DNA of 64,000 nucleotides from the NCBI GenBank assembly GCA_004295005.1, contig SHNG01000107.1, positions 1 through 64,000 on the forward strand, written 5' to 3'. This document shows, piece by piece, positions 54,912 through 64,000 of the stretch. The DNA comes from Gammaproteobacteria bacterium (GTDB lineage: Bacteria; Pseudomonadota; Gammaproteobacteria; Xanthomonadales; Rhodanobacteraceae). Numbering within the stretch: the first letter of the stretch is position 1; every line of letters starts with the position of its first letter. Under the pieces are notes generated by a model. It was given only the letters and a program-made list of their open reading frames with translations. It was not told where the DNA came from and did no database searches. The position numbers and the translations under genes were made by a program.

Positions 54912-55603
54912 TCGTCAGCGACCGCTTCATCTACATCCATTTGCACAAGTCCGGCGGGAGTTTCGTCAACGAAGCCCTTATGCGCTTCGTGCCAGGCGCA
55001 ACCATGTTCGGCTACCACCTTCCGCGCAGCCGCGTTCCGCCGGCCATGCGGCATTTGCCGGTACTCGGATTCGTGCGCAATCCGTGGAGTTACTACGTTT
55101 CCTGGTATGCATTCCAGGCTCGGATGGACCAACCCAACGCCTTGTTCCAGTTCGCCAGCAAGAATCGTTCGCTGGATTTCTCCGGCACCGTGCGAAATCT
55201 GCTCGATCTGGGCAGTGATTCGGAGAATCTGGACACCCTTTTGAAGCTGCTGCCATCCGCCTATACCAATCGCGGATTGAATCTGCCGGCCTTTGCGCTG
55301 GAGCCGATTCGCGGCAGTGGCAAGGGGTTTTATTCCTGGCTCTACGACTACATGTACGCGGGCGGCGCCAGTCCAAGCCGGGTCGGTCGCACCGAGAATC
55401 TGCGCGGGGACCTGTTCGAACTGCTCGCGTCAGTGCAGCAACCGATCTCCCATGAGATGCGCGAGTTCATTGACAGCGCAGCGCCGCGCAACACCTCGAC
55501 CCATGTCGATTGGCGCAGGTTCTACGATGCAGACCTGGCCGCGCTTGTAGCCGAGCGCGATGCATCCATCATTGCCGAACACGGGTATCGATTTGCAGCA
55601 TAA
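54908..55603 (+). CDS. small sulfotransferase-like protein
   Basis: 231 residues from a GTG overlapping the hydroxylase stop. The 5'-phosphosulfate loop YIHLHKSGGSFVNEAL lies at 10-25, and the 3'-phosphate region GFVRNPWSYYVSWYAFQ at about 54-70. These resemble compact bacterial sulfotransferases (Sulfotransfer_2-like). The longer open frame starting 54665 overlaps the hydroxylase and is not favoured. It is tail to tail with the hydroxylase-sulfotransferase fusion at 55614. Confidence 0.8.
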   Translation: MIVSDRFIYIHLHKSGGSFVNEALMRFVPGATMFGYHLPRSRVPPAMRHLPVLGFVRNPWSYYVSWYAFQARMDQPNALFQFASKNRSLDFSGTVRNLLDLGSDSENLDTLLKLLPSAYTNRGLNLPAFALEPIRGSGKGFYSWLYDYMYAGGASPSRVGRTENLRGDLFELLASVQQPISHEMREFIDSAAPRNTSTHVDWRRFYDADLAALVAERDASIIAEHGYRFAA

Positions 55604-55613
55604 CGCTTCAGGC

Positions 55614-57482
55614 TCATCGAAACGCCGCTTCCGCGCGCGCAGCCAGGGGCGCAAGGGCCTGCCAGACGCTGTCGATTTCCGCCTCATGGCGGCGCCATTT
55701 CTCGGCTGCCGGCGCTGAATGCGTATGCTTGGACTGCGGCAGGCCTCCATCCAGTGCCTGATCCCATTCAAACCCGACCTGCGCGCAAATCCTGTGCATT
55801 TCACGGTCGGGGTTGGACAACAGCGCATCGTAGTCGATTCGATGCACGCGGTCGGCCGGCAGATCTGCCAGATCATCCAGCAGGATTTGCGTGGTTGTTT
55901 GCCATTGGCCGGCAACGATTTCATGTAGCGCCTTGCCGATGAGCTTCTGCCAGTCGGGCACCAGCAGCAGCGACCAGGCCGGCCCGCTCCAACCGGGCAG
56001 TTTCGGGTACGTACGAAATTTTCCGGAGTTCCACGCCTCGATCATGCTCGACAGTACTTCGCGCGGATCCCGATACAGGTAAACGAAATGTGCATCAGGG
56101 AATACCTTGCGCAGGAATGGGATGCGCAACGCGTTCTTTGGCGTCTTCTCCAGAAATCGAACCGGCCATCGCGTGGGAGGCGCGCCTTCGCGATCACGCA
56201 GGGATGCGGCAAATCGGGCGTGCAGTTGCGCAACCACCGCAACGGTGGCCTGATCCGCGCCCAACGCATTGGACTCGAAATTGCGCGCGGCCGGATGCAA
56301 TTCCGGCATGCCTTCGATCTGCACGTGGCTCTCATCACCGACCGTGAAGACATTTCGCGCACGCGCCAACGTCTCGAACAGCAGGGTGGAGCCGGATCGT
56401 GGTGGCGAGAGGACAACCACCGGGCGATCAAAACTTTTTGCCACGCCTCCCATGGGTGGCATCGATTGTCCAGTCTTGGAACCGCTGGTGCTTGGCGTGG
56501 CAAAGGCATCCGGGTCGTAGTCACCTTTCACCACCAGTCCACCGTTACGCTGATCCGTGAGCGCAGCCTGCACGATCATGGCGCGGAATGCACCGAGGAA
56601 ACGCATGCCGTTGCGCAACAGCATGCCTTCGCCAAGCCGCTGCATCTCGGCGTTGAACGAATCCAGGGCGGCGCGGTAGGCTGGCCAACCCGCCTCGCGA
56701 ACACCGTGCTGCGCCCACAAGCCAAGCCAGGTGGCGCTGAAACGCGCAAAAAGCGGCTGGATCGCAGCCAGCTGCGGCACTGGCGCCGCTTCGGCGACAA
56801 GAAAATTCAGGTGTTCACGCAGCTCCCATGGCGTCATCACGTTGCCGAGGTTCTCGCTTTCGTACACCAATTCGGCGGCACCTGTCGCATTGAATGGCAC
56901 GAGGTGTGGCCGCCAGTCCGCAACTGGCCGACCGGCTACCAGTCCACCGCTGGCGTGCTGCCAGAACCGCTCGCTGCCGACGGTATCTGCCACCAGATGA
57001 ATGCGCTGATCCGGGTTGGCATTGATGACGCGATGCGGTGCCCAGGTATCGAAAATCCAGCATTCACCTTCGGCCATGTTGACCTCGGCTTCTCCGCATT
57101 GGAAGCGCACCGAAGGCTGGGTCTGTATTGGCACATGCACGCGCATGCGGTCGCGCCAGTAGTAGGCGAGATCGGCATGGCGAGGCACTTCGGCATGACC
57201 GGACAGGCGCATCAGACGACTGCGCCCCCACACAGCTCCAATATGGGCAAGCACCTGACGCAGGTAGGGGCAAGCCTCCAGATGCGGCGTCGGTCGCATC
57301 GGTCCCGATATCGAATCGCTCTGCGGATCGCCATTGACGGAAATCAAGGGCAGCGCTGAATTGCCAGCGTACCCCTGCGGATGCGGACGCCAAACCGATT
57401 CGCCGAGCGCATTGATTTCGGTGCGCAAGCGGGCTGCATCAAATTTCAGAGGAAGCTGGACAAAGGGAACTTGCAGTTTCAT
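55614..57482 (-). CDS. AspH-like hydroxylase fused to a sulfotransferase (622 residues)
   Basis: Residues 1 to about 175 are an aspartyl/asparaginyl beta-hydroxylase domain: H102-x-D104 (RHADLAYYWRDRMRVHVPI, with R114/H116), H150 (WAPHRVINA), R160/H162 (QRIHLVADT). Residues about 205-320 are a helical linker. Residues about 350-622 are a PAPS sulfotransferase with SPPRSGSTLLFETL (359-372), FLEKTPKNALRIPFLRK and LYRDPREVLSSMIEAW. All catalytic motifs look intact. The ATG at 57482 is the family start. One chain carrying both activities implies consecutive reactions on one substrate. Confidence 0.88.
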   Translation of the reverse strand: MKLQVPFVQLPLKFDAARLRTEINALGESVWRPHPQGYAGNSALPLISVNGDPQSDSISGPMRPTPHLEACPYLRQVLAHIGAVWGRSRLMRLSGHAEVPRHADLAYYWRDRMRVHVPIQTQPSVRFQCGEAEVNMAEGECWIFDTWAPHRVINANPDQRIHLVADTVGSERFWQHASGGLVAGRPVADWRPHLVPFNATGAAELVYESENLGNVMTPWELREHLNFLVAEAAPVPQLAAIQPLFARFSATWLGLWAQHGVREAGWPAYRAALDSFNAEMQRLGEGMLLRNGMRFLGAFRAMIVQAALTDQRNGGLVVKGDYDPDAFATPSTSGSKTGQSMPPMGGVAKSFDRPVVVLSPPRSGSTLLFETLARARNVFTVGDESHVQIEGMPELHPAARNFESNALGADQATVAVVAQLHARFAASLRDREGAPPTRWPVRFLEKTPKNALRIPFLRKVFPDAHFVYLYRDPREVLSSMIEAWNSGKFRTYPKLPGWSGPAWSLLLVPDWQKLIGKALHEIVAGQWQTTTQILLDDLADLPADRVHRIDYDALLSNPDREMHRICAQVGFEWDQALDGGLPQSKHTHSAPAAEKWRRHEAEIDSVWQALAPLAARAEAAFR

Positions 57483-57601
57483 GAGCGGGCTACGGCAGAA
57501 GATGCGTCATTATCGCTGCTGGCGTGGATTCTGGCTTGCCGCATTCATGGCAAAACGCCGCAGCTTGAAATCGTTGGTGGCATCCATGCTACCATGCAAC
57601 G

Positions 57602-58024
57602 ATGCTGATCGTTGTCGACACCAACGTTTTTGTAGGCGCGTGTCTGGGAATGGGCGCATCGAGTACGGTTATCGGCAATTGCATTCGCGGCCTGCATATT
57701 CCGCTGATGGGAACGGCCTTGATTAGCGAGTACGAGGAGGTTCTTGCGCGTAGCGCTCCTTTCAGCAAGAGCAGACTGAGTTCAAACGAGCGCCATGAAT
57801 TGCTGGATATCTTCCTGGCCGCTTGCAGATGGACGCCGATCTACTACGGATGGCGTCCAAATCTGCCGGACGAGGCAGACAATCATCTGATCGAGCTGGC
57901 GATCGCCGGCAATGCAAGTCGCGTCGTCAGTCGCAATCTGCGCGACCTGCGCCGCGCCGAACTGCTCTTTCCCCACATCCTGGCCGTTACCCCGGAGCAT
58001 TTCCTGAAGGAGTCCACGCCATGA
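57602..58024 (+). CDS. PIN-domain toxin (COG1569 type)
   Basis: 140 residues, a PIN-like ribonuclease fold. The first acidic residue is D7 in VVDTNVFVGACLG. Others lie in SEYEEVL and LPDEADNHLIELAI. It is classified with the 'putative toxin-antitoxin system, PIN family' group. Its stop overlaps the start of a ribbon-helix-helix antitoxin gene by 4 bases (ATGA), so toxin precedes antitoxin. Confidence 0.85.
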   Translation: MLIVVDTNVFVGACLGMGASSTVIGNCIRGLHIPLMGTALISEYEEVLARSAPFSKSRLSSNERHELLDIFLAACRWTPIYYGWRPNLPDEADNHLIELAIAGNASRVVSRNLRDLRRAELLFPHILAVTPEHFLKESTP

Positions 58025-58236
58025 GCGCACTGACCATCCGCATGCCGGACGAAAAATATCAGCGTCTAAAGGCACTTTCACGTCGGCGGCGTACCAGCGT
58101 CAACCAGCTGATCGACGAAATGGCCACCCTGATGCTCGCCGAAGCCGACGCGGAAGCGCACTTCGCGCTACGCGCAGCGCGTGGCAAAGGCAAAACGGAA
58201 CGGGGCATGGAGCTTTTGCGCAAGGCGCAGCGCTGA
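58021..58236 (+). CDS. ribbon-helix-helix antitoxin partner
   Basis: 71 residues: MSALTIRMPDEKYQRLKALS then RRRRTSVNQLIDEMATL. This is a MetJ/Arc/CopG-type DNA-binding N terminus (beta strand, then two helices), with a charged C-terminal tail to bind the toxin. It presumably neutralises the PIN protein encoded just before it and autoregulates the pair. The terminator at 58229 closes the operon. Confidence 0.8.
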   Translation: MSALTIRMPDEKYQRLKALSRRRRTSVNQLIDEMATLMLAEADAEAHFALRAARGKGKTERGMELLRKAQR

Positions 58237-58264
58237 TTGAAGCATCCCAATCAAGCGCTCTTTT
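58229..58264 (+). terminator. intrinsic terminator of the PIN toxin-antitoxin operon
   Basis: AGCGCTGATTG (58229-58239) pairs with CAATCAAGCGCT (58248-58259), with one bulged base, followed by CTTTT. It overlaps the antitoxin stop codon. Confidence 0.65.
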
Positions 58265-58271
58265 GCTGGTC

Positions 58272-58435
58272 TAGCCGCCTGTCGGACTTATGGAATCGTT
58301 AGCGAGAATTCGACTGGGCGATGACAGATTTTCGACGATTCGCCGACCGATAGTGGTTCTATCGGTCAAGAAGCGGCGGAAATATGGACCGCTCAGGCGG
58401 ATTCGCAGCCGATTTCCCATAAGTCCGACAGGCTG

Positions 58436-58438
<3 letters not shown>
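58272..58438. repeat. MITE-like element abutting the thiC stop codon
   Basis: Terminal inverted repeats of 22 bases with one internal mismatch: TAGCCGCCTGTCGGACTTATGG (58272-58293) and 58417-58438 complementary to it. An internal perfect 9-bp stem (GACCGATAG / CTATCGGTC, 58345-58367) is present. The right end supplies the TAG stop of thiC on the minus strand. It is 167 bp with no coding capacity. Confidence 0.7.
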
Positions 58439-60470
<2,032 letters not shown>

Positions 60471-60644
60471 CGCGGCATTGAAACACGTTCGTCGCCAGCG
60501 GGCCAGCGATGGGGCATGCCGGCGGATGCGCTGCGCTCGTCCAGCCTGCGGCGTTCGACCAAGACGTTACTCATTTCTTCCGTCGCCCCCGTGCAGGCAG
60601 GGATCCTGCGACTTTCGCTCTTGCCAACATTCAGAAGCCACGAC

Positions 60645-60680
60645 ACTGGATCCCGGATATCGCTGCGCGATTCCGGGACG
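60645..60680. repeat. REP hairpin, same type as at 16718-16745
   Basis: CACTGGA then TCCCGGATATCGC..GCGATTCCGGGA (60651-60678) differs by one loop base from the copy inside the 16626-16769 element. It lies in the roughly 290-base gap between the thiC riboswitch and the next toxin-antitoxin module. Confidence 0.75.
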
Positions 60681-60765
60681 AGGGGCAAAGCCAGGGATTG
60701 CCTGGGAGTCTGTGCTCTCCTGTGATAGATTCTTACCGATGGCCATCAATCAGGAGATTGTAAGA

Positions 60766-60978
60766 ATGCCTGCCACAGCCACCCTTTCAAGCAAGCACCA
60801 AATCTCGATTCCCAAGGCGGTTCGCGAGGCGCAGAACTGGGAAGCCGGGCAGGAGTTTGTTTTTGTTCCCAAAGGCAAAGGCGTGTTGCTGATGCCGGTG
60901 CCCACATTCGAGGCGCTGGCCGGGTTGGCCGCCGGTGCGAAAACGACAAAATACCGTGACCGCACGAATCGCTTTTGA
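60766..60978 (+). CDS. AbrB/MazE-type antitoxin
   Basis: 70 residues from ATG 60766, with AGGAG nine bases upstream (an ATG at 60739 is also in frame). The swapped-hairpin DNA-binding motif STLSSKHQISIPKAVREAQ-type and FVFVPKGKGVLLMPV identify a SpoVT-AbrB domain, followed by a toxin-binding tail. The next gene is a PIN toxin overlapping by one base (TGATG). A typical VapBC-like module. Confidence 0.85.
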   Translation: MPATATLSSKHQISIPKAVREAQNWEAGQEFVFVPKGKGVLLMPVPTFEALAGLAAGAKTTKYRDRTNRF

Positions 60979-61352
60979 TGCGCGTGGTAGATACATCGGC
61001 CTGGATTGAATGGCTGGTCGCAAGCCCGCTCAGTGCAAAGCTGAAATCGCGCATGCCTGCCCGCGAACAATGCCTCGTGCCGACCCTGGTCCAGCTTGAG
61101 CTGGCCAAGTGGATGTGTCGCGAGATGGGCGAAGATCGTTCCGATCAAGTAATCGCCTTTACGCAGAAGTGCATCGTGGTTCCCCTGGATACCTCGATTG
61201 CCTTGCGTGCGGCGGATCTGCATCGAGTGTACAAGCTGGCCACTGCGGATGCGGTGATCTATGCCAGCGCGCTGGAACATTCGGCCGAATTGCTCACCTG
61301 CGACGCGCATTTTGAAGGTTTGCCAGGCGTGGAACTGGTGCGCAAGACGTAA
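60978..61352 (+). CDS. PIN-domain toxin (VapC-like)
   Basis: 124 residues: MRVVDTSAWIEWLVASP with catalytic D5. Further acidic residues are in LVQLELAKW and LATADAVIYASALEHSAELLTCDAHF, a full PIN set. Such VapC toxins cut tRNA or mRNA. It overlaps the AbrB-type antitoxin gene by one base. Confidence 0.88.
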   Translation: MRVVDTSAWIEWLVASPLSAKLKSRMPAREQCLVPTLVQLELAKWMCREMGEDRSDQVIAFTQKCIVVPLDTSIALRAADLHRVYKLATADAVIYASALEHSAELLTCDAHFEGLPGVELVRKT

Positions 61353-61375
61353 GGCCTGTCAGCTTCGAAGTGGTG

Positions 61376-62164
61376 TCAATCAAACCCATCGGTAAAGATG
61401 CCGCCGTAGAGAAAATGCATGCCGGCGATGTCATCGGCGCGCAACTGGCGGCGAATGATGTCGTCGCATGGGGCAAATGGAAACATGATCGGGCAGGTGC
61501 CGTCATTGGCCGCAGGATGCTGCAACCCCAAGGCATGACCCATCTCGTGCAGCAGCAAGCCCTGCAGGTCGTTGGGTGCGAAGGTGGTGTCGAAGCTCGC
61601 GCCTTCTGCCAATGGGTAGTTCTGATAGAACGCATTGGCATTGAGCAGGATGTCGCCCGCGCCGGTGCCGCCGTTGGGCGGTGGCGAATAGCCCACCGCA
61701 GCAACGCTGTTGTCCGAAAACGCAAACACGCCAATTCGGATCTGGCCGGTGGCTGGCGGAACCGCCGTCACATCGTTGATGGCCACACCACTGTCCACGC
61801 CAAGCTCGACGAAGCGGATACCGCTGTAGTTCGCCCAATGTGAAAGCATGGCGCGAATTTGCGGGCGCAGGGATTCAAGCGTGCGCGGCGCAAACCCGCC
61901 ACCCGGCGATATCTCCACGGCAATGGCATCCAGACTGTTGCCCGCATTGCAGGCATTGCCGCAGTAGGCGCTACCCGGTGTGCCCGCGGGAATGATGGAC
62001 CAGGCCACGACTCCGCCAGGGCTGCCCGCGTGGTTGTCGCCCCATTTCAGGTACAGGGTTTCGCTGCCGCTCACATAGGAATTGACCTCGAATGCCTGCG
62101 CAGACGCGCATAGACTCAAAGTCACCATTGCTCCCAACAAAACGCGCAGGACTATGTAGAACAT
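61376..62164 (-). CDS. secreted matrixin-type zinc metalloprotease
   Basis: 262 residues. Signal peptide (LLGAMVTLSLCASAQA, cleaved near 24). Zinc site HEMGHALGLQH (206-216) and Met-turn CPIMFPF place it in the metzincin/matrixin group. The C terminus FLYGGIFTDGFD shares a pattern with the end of the other metalloprotease in this window (VIFANGFE). It is a single gene, transcribed opposite to pepQ. Confidence 0.85.
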   Translation of the reverse strand: MFYIVLRVLLGAMVTLSLCASAQAFEVNSYVSGSETLYLKWGDNHAGSPGGVVAWSIIPAGTPGSAYCGNACNAGNSLDAIAVEISPGGGFAPRTLESLRPQIRAMLSHWANYSGIRFVELGVDSGVAINDVTAVPPATGQIRIGVFAFSDNSVAAVGYSPPPNGGTGAGDILLNANAFYQNYPLAEGASFDTTFAPNDLQGLLLHEMGHALGLQHPAANDGTCPIMFPFAPCDDIIRRQLRADDIAGMHFLYGGIFTDGFD

Positions 62165-62252
62165 TGGATGATCTTGCGCTTCCCTTGGGCCTCAGGCAAT
62201 CGCGTTGCGGCGTTCAACGCGGCACAATGGCAGCCTGTTTTGCGGAGGCCCC

Positions 62253-63593
62253 ATGGAAATCCACCACCCCGATCTGCACCCCTTGTTTGCCGACCACTTG
62301 GCCACGCTCACTCAACGCAGCGATGCCGCATTGGCCAAAGCCGGCTTCGATCATCTGGTGATCCCGGCGGGCAACCTGCATTACCAGTTCCTCGACGACC
62401 GCGACTATCCGTTCTGCGTCAACCCGCATTTCAAGCACTGGCTTCCGGTAACCCAGGCGCCGGGTTCCTGGCTGGTCTACACGCCGGGACGCAAGCCGAA
62501 ACTGGTCTTTCTGCAACCGGCCGATTACTGGCATGTGGTTCCGGAAGCTCCGTCCGGTTACTGGGTTGAACACTTCGACATCGTCGTGATTCGCGAGGCC
62601 GAGGAAGCCCAGGCCCATTTGCCGAAGGACACCGATCGTTGCGCCATCATCGGCGAGGCAAACTCGACGCTCGGTCCGGTGGTGCCGAACAATCCACAGG
62701 CGCTCATCGATTACCTGCATTTCCACCGCATGCACAAGACCGCCTACGAATTGGCCATGATGCGCGTGGCCAGCAAGATCGGAGCACGCGCGCATCGAGC
62801 GGCGGAGGCGGCATTTCGCGAGGGCGCATCGGAATTCGACATTCACATGGCCTACCTGGCCAGCGCACGCCAGACCGAACACGAACTGCCCTACAGCAAC
62901 ATCATCTGCCTCAACGAACACGCAGCCGTGTTGCATTACCACAGCCTGCAACATGCGCCGCCCGCGCACCGGCATTCTTTCCTGATCGATGCGGGCGCCA
63001 GTTTCCACGGCTACGCCAGCGACATCACACGCACCCATTCGGCAGACACCGGGGATGCATTCCAGGGCCTCATTAACGACATGGATGCCATGCAGCAGCA
63101 TCTGTGTGCACGCGTTCGCGCCGGCCAGGATTACGCGGCGCTGCATGTCGATACACATCGCCTGCTCGGCGGCATTCTCAAACAGCATGGCCTTATTCGC
63201 ATGAGTGCGGAAGCCGCAGTGGAGACTGGCGTAACGGCAATTTTCTTCCCGCATGGCCTGGGCCATCCGATCGGATTGCAGGTGCACGATGTCGCCGCGT
63301 TTGCCGCCGACGAAAGCGGAAGACTCATCGCGCGGCCCGAGGGACACCCCTATTTGCGCATGACCCGCACGCTGCAACCGGGCGCGGTGGTTACCATCGA
63401 ACCCGGCCTGTACTTCATCGACATGTTGCTGGCCCGATTGAAGGAAACCCCGGCGGCGAAAGACATTGCCTGGGATCGCGTCGATGCCTTCCGCAAGTTC
63501 GGCGGCATCCGCATCGAGGATGATGTGGTTTGCACGCAGGGCGAGCCGGAGAACCTCACTCGCGATGCATTCGCCGCGCTCGGACAACGCTGA
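62253..63593 (+). CDS. pepQ: Xaa-Pro dipeptidase
   Basis: Cleaves Xaa-Pro dipeptides in the cytoplasm. 446 residues from ATG 62253. Pita-bread metallopeptidase motifs: LIDAGASFHGYASDITRTH (Asp ligands), HGLGHPIGLQVHDVAAF (His), VTIEPGLYFID (Glu) and GGIRIEDDVV (Glu). The N-terminal domain fits the PepQ family. Confidence 0.94.
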   Translation: MEIHHPDLHPLFADHLATLTQRSDAALAKAGFDHLVIPAGNLHYQFLDDRDYPFCVNPHFKHWLPVTQAPGSWLVYTPGRKPKLVFLQPADYWHVVPEAPSGYWVEHFDIVVIREAEEAQAHLPKDTDRCAIIGEANSTLGPVVPNNPQALIDYLHFHRMHKTAYELAMMRVASKIGARAHRAAEAAFREGASEFDIHMAYLASARQTEHELPYSNIICLNEHAAVLHYHSLQHAPPAHRHSFLIDAGASFHGYASDITRTHSADTGDAFQGLINDMDAMQQHLCARVRAGQDYAALHVDTHRLLGGILKQHGLIRMSAEAAVETGVTAIFFPHGLGHPIGLQVHDVAAFAADESGRLIARPEGHPYLRMTRTLQPGAVVTIEPGLYFIDMLLARLKETPAAKDIAWDRVDAFRKFGGIRIEDDVVCTQGEPENLTRDAFAALGQR

Positions 63594-63705
63594 ACCGCAA
63601 CCCAATCGGGGACAGGTTGCGCTTGCATGATGCGACGAACCGGGGCCGACTGACGTCATGGCAATTGCACGACGCTGGCCTTGGCGTCATCTGTTGGAGA
63701 AACGC

Positions 63706-64000
63706 ATGTTGTATCGCCACACCTTGATGAACCTCGTCTTTGGCCTTGGCCTCGCCCTCGGTCTTGGCGTTGCCGGCTCCACTGCTGCGGCGACTGGGGA
63801 CAAGCAAGATGGCAACTCCGCCCAGGTGAGTGTGACCTGGACCGATCCCGCCGGGTTCGACGAACTTCGATTCGGTCACCAGTTCCGCCAGCCGAAGCCC
63901 GAAGTGTGGCTCGGCGAGTTCCGCAAGACCCTGGTCAAGACTGGTGATCGCATCCTGCCCAAAGACCAGCATTTGTCGGTCACCATCACCGACGTCAAGC
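63706..64000 (+). CDS. DUF3016-family exported protein, N-terminal part
   Basis: The start ATG 63706 has GGAGA upstream. A signal peptide (LMNLVFGLGLALGLGVAGSTAAA) is followed by VSVTWTDPAGFDELRF, the DUF3016 opening. The gene continues past the window end. Function unknown. Confidence 0.72.
   Translation, partial: MLYRHTLMNLVFGLGLALGLGVAGSTAAATGDKQDGNSAQVSVTWTDPAGFDELRFGHQFRQPKPEVWLGEFRKTLVKTGDRILPKDQHLSVTITDVK

Noticed and set aside
62214..63659. 481-residue open frame antisense to pepQ
   Set aside because: The pepQ frame has all metal ligands; the antisense product shows no domain.

Overview
The window is chromosomal DNA of roughly 60 percent G+C from a gammaproteobacterium, most likely of the order Lysobacterales (Xanthomonadales), family Rhodanobacteraceae or a neighbour. 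Pointers are the homogentisate cluster (hppD, hmgA, fahA, maiA), a PilU-type ATPase, a pdhA/pdhB/E2 set of the xanthomonad kind, TonB receptor plus TPR-sulfotransferase genes, and many REP/BIME-type intergenic palindromes. I saw no rRNA, tRNA, CRISPR array, prophage or intact insertion sequence. The taxonomic placement is inference.

Layout. 1-4.6 kb: 5' part of a cysteine synthase/cystathionine beta-synthase gene, a DUF465 gene, a DUF4398 lipoprotein plus OmpA-like pair, and pilU. 4.7-18.3 kb: an accessory-looking stretch with three 2-oxoglutarate/Fe(II) oxygenases (PiuC-like, prolyl-4-hydroxylase-like, TIGR02466-like), one stand-alone and two TPR-fused sulfotransferases, a large TonB-dependent receptor, an exported protein, hslO and mtgA. 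18.4-28 kb: a CBS-domain protein, tyrosine catabolism (maiA, fahA, hmgA, hppD) with a divergent MarR regulator and a visible operator/promoter, a POT peptide symporter and tryptophan 2,3-dioxygenase. 27-30.7 kb: 2-oxoacid dehydrogenase E1 alpha, E1 beta and E2. 30.8-42.6 kb: a long minus-strand run, in transcription order pssA, a GAF-PP2C-HATPase regulator, a STAS protein, MlaE/MlaF/MlaD-like genes with a PqiC-like lipoprotein, a holD-like gene, rimI, glyA, nrdR, ribD, ribE, ribBA. 42.8-50.4 kb: DUF4124, LemA followed by three TPM-domain genes and a small membrane protein, proS, a VTT membrane protein, ppa and a small GNAT. 50.5-64 kb: DUF2333, two secreted metalloproteases (one with a broken reading frame at a C7 tract), an IPTL-CTERM-like protein, an AspH-like hydroxylase, a sulfotransferase, a hydroxylase-sulfotransferase fusion, two PIN-toxin modules, thiC with a TPP riboswitch, pepQ and the start of a DUF3016 gene.

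How it fits together. The most unusual signal is the repeated pairing of 2OG/Fe(II) hydroxylases with sulfotransferases. It occurs as adjacent genes at 5.4-11 kb, as a 4-bp-overlapping pair at 54.2-55.6 kb, and as one 622-residue polypeptide at 55.6-57.5 kb. This suggests a two-step 'hydroxylate then sulfate' modification of a protein, peptide or small molecule, with the TonB receptor as a possible import or target partner. A second candidate system is the lipid-transport (MCE) operon, which carries its own partner-switching regulator (STAS protein plus fused phosphatase/kinase) directly behind phosphatidylserine synthase. Both are inferences from domain architecture and gene order.
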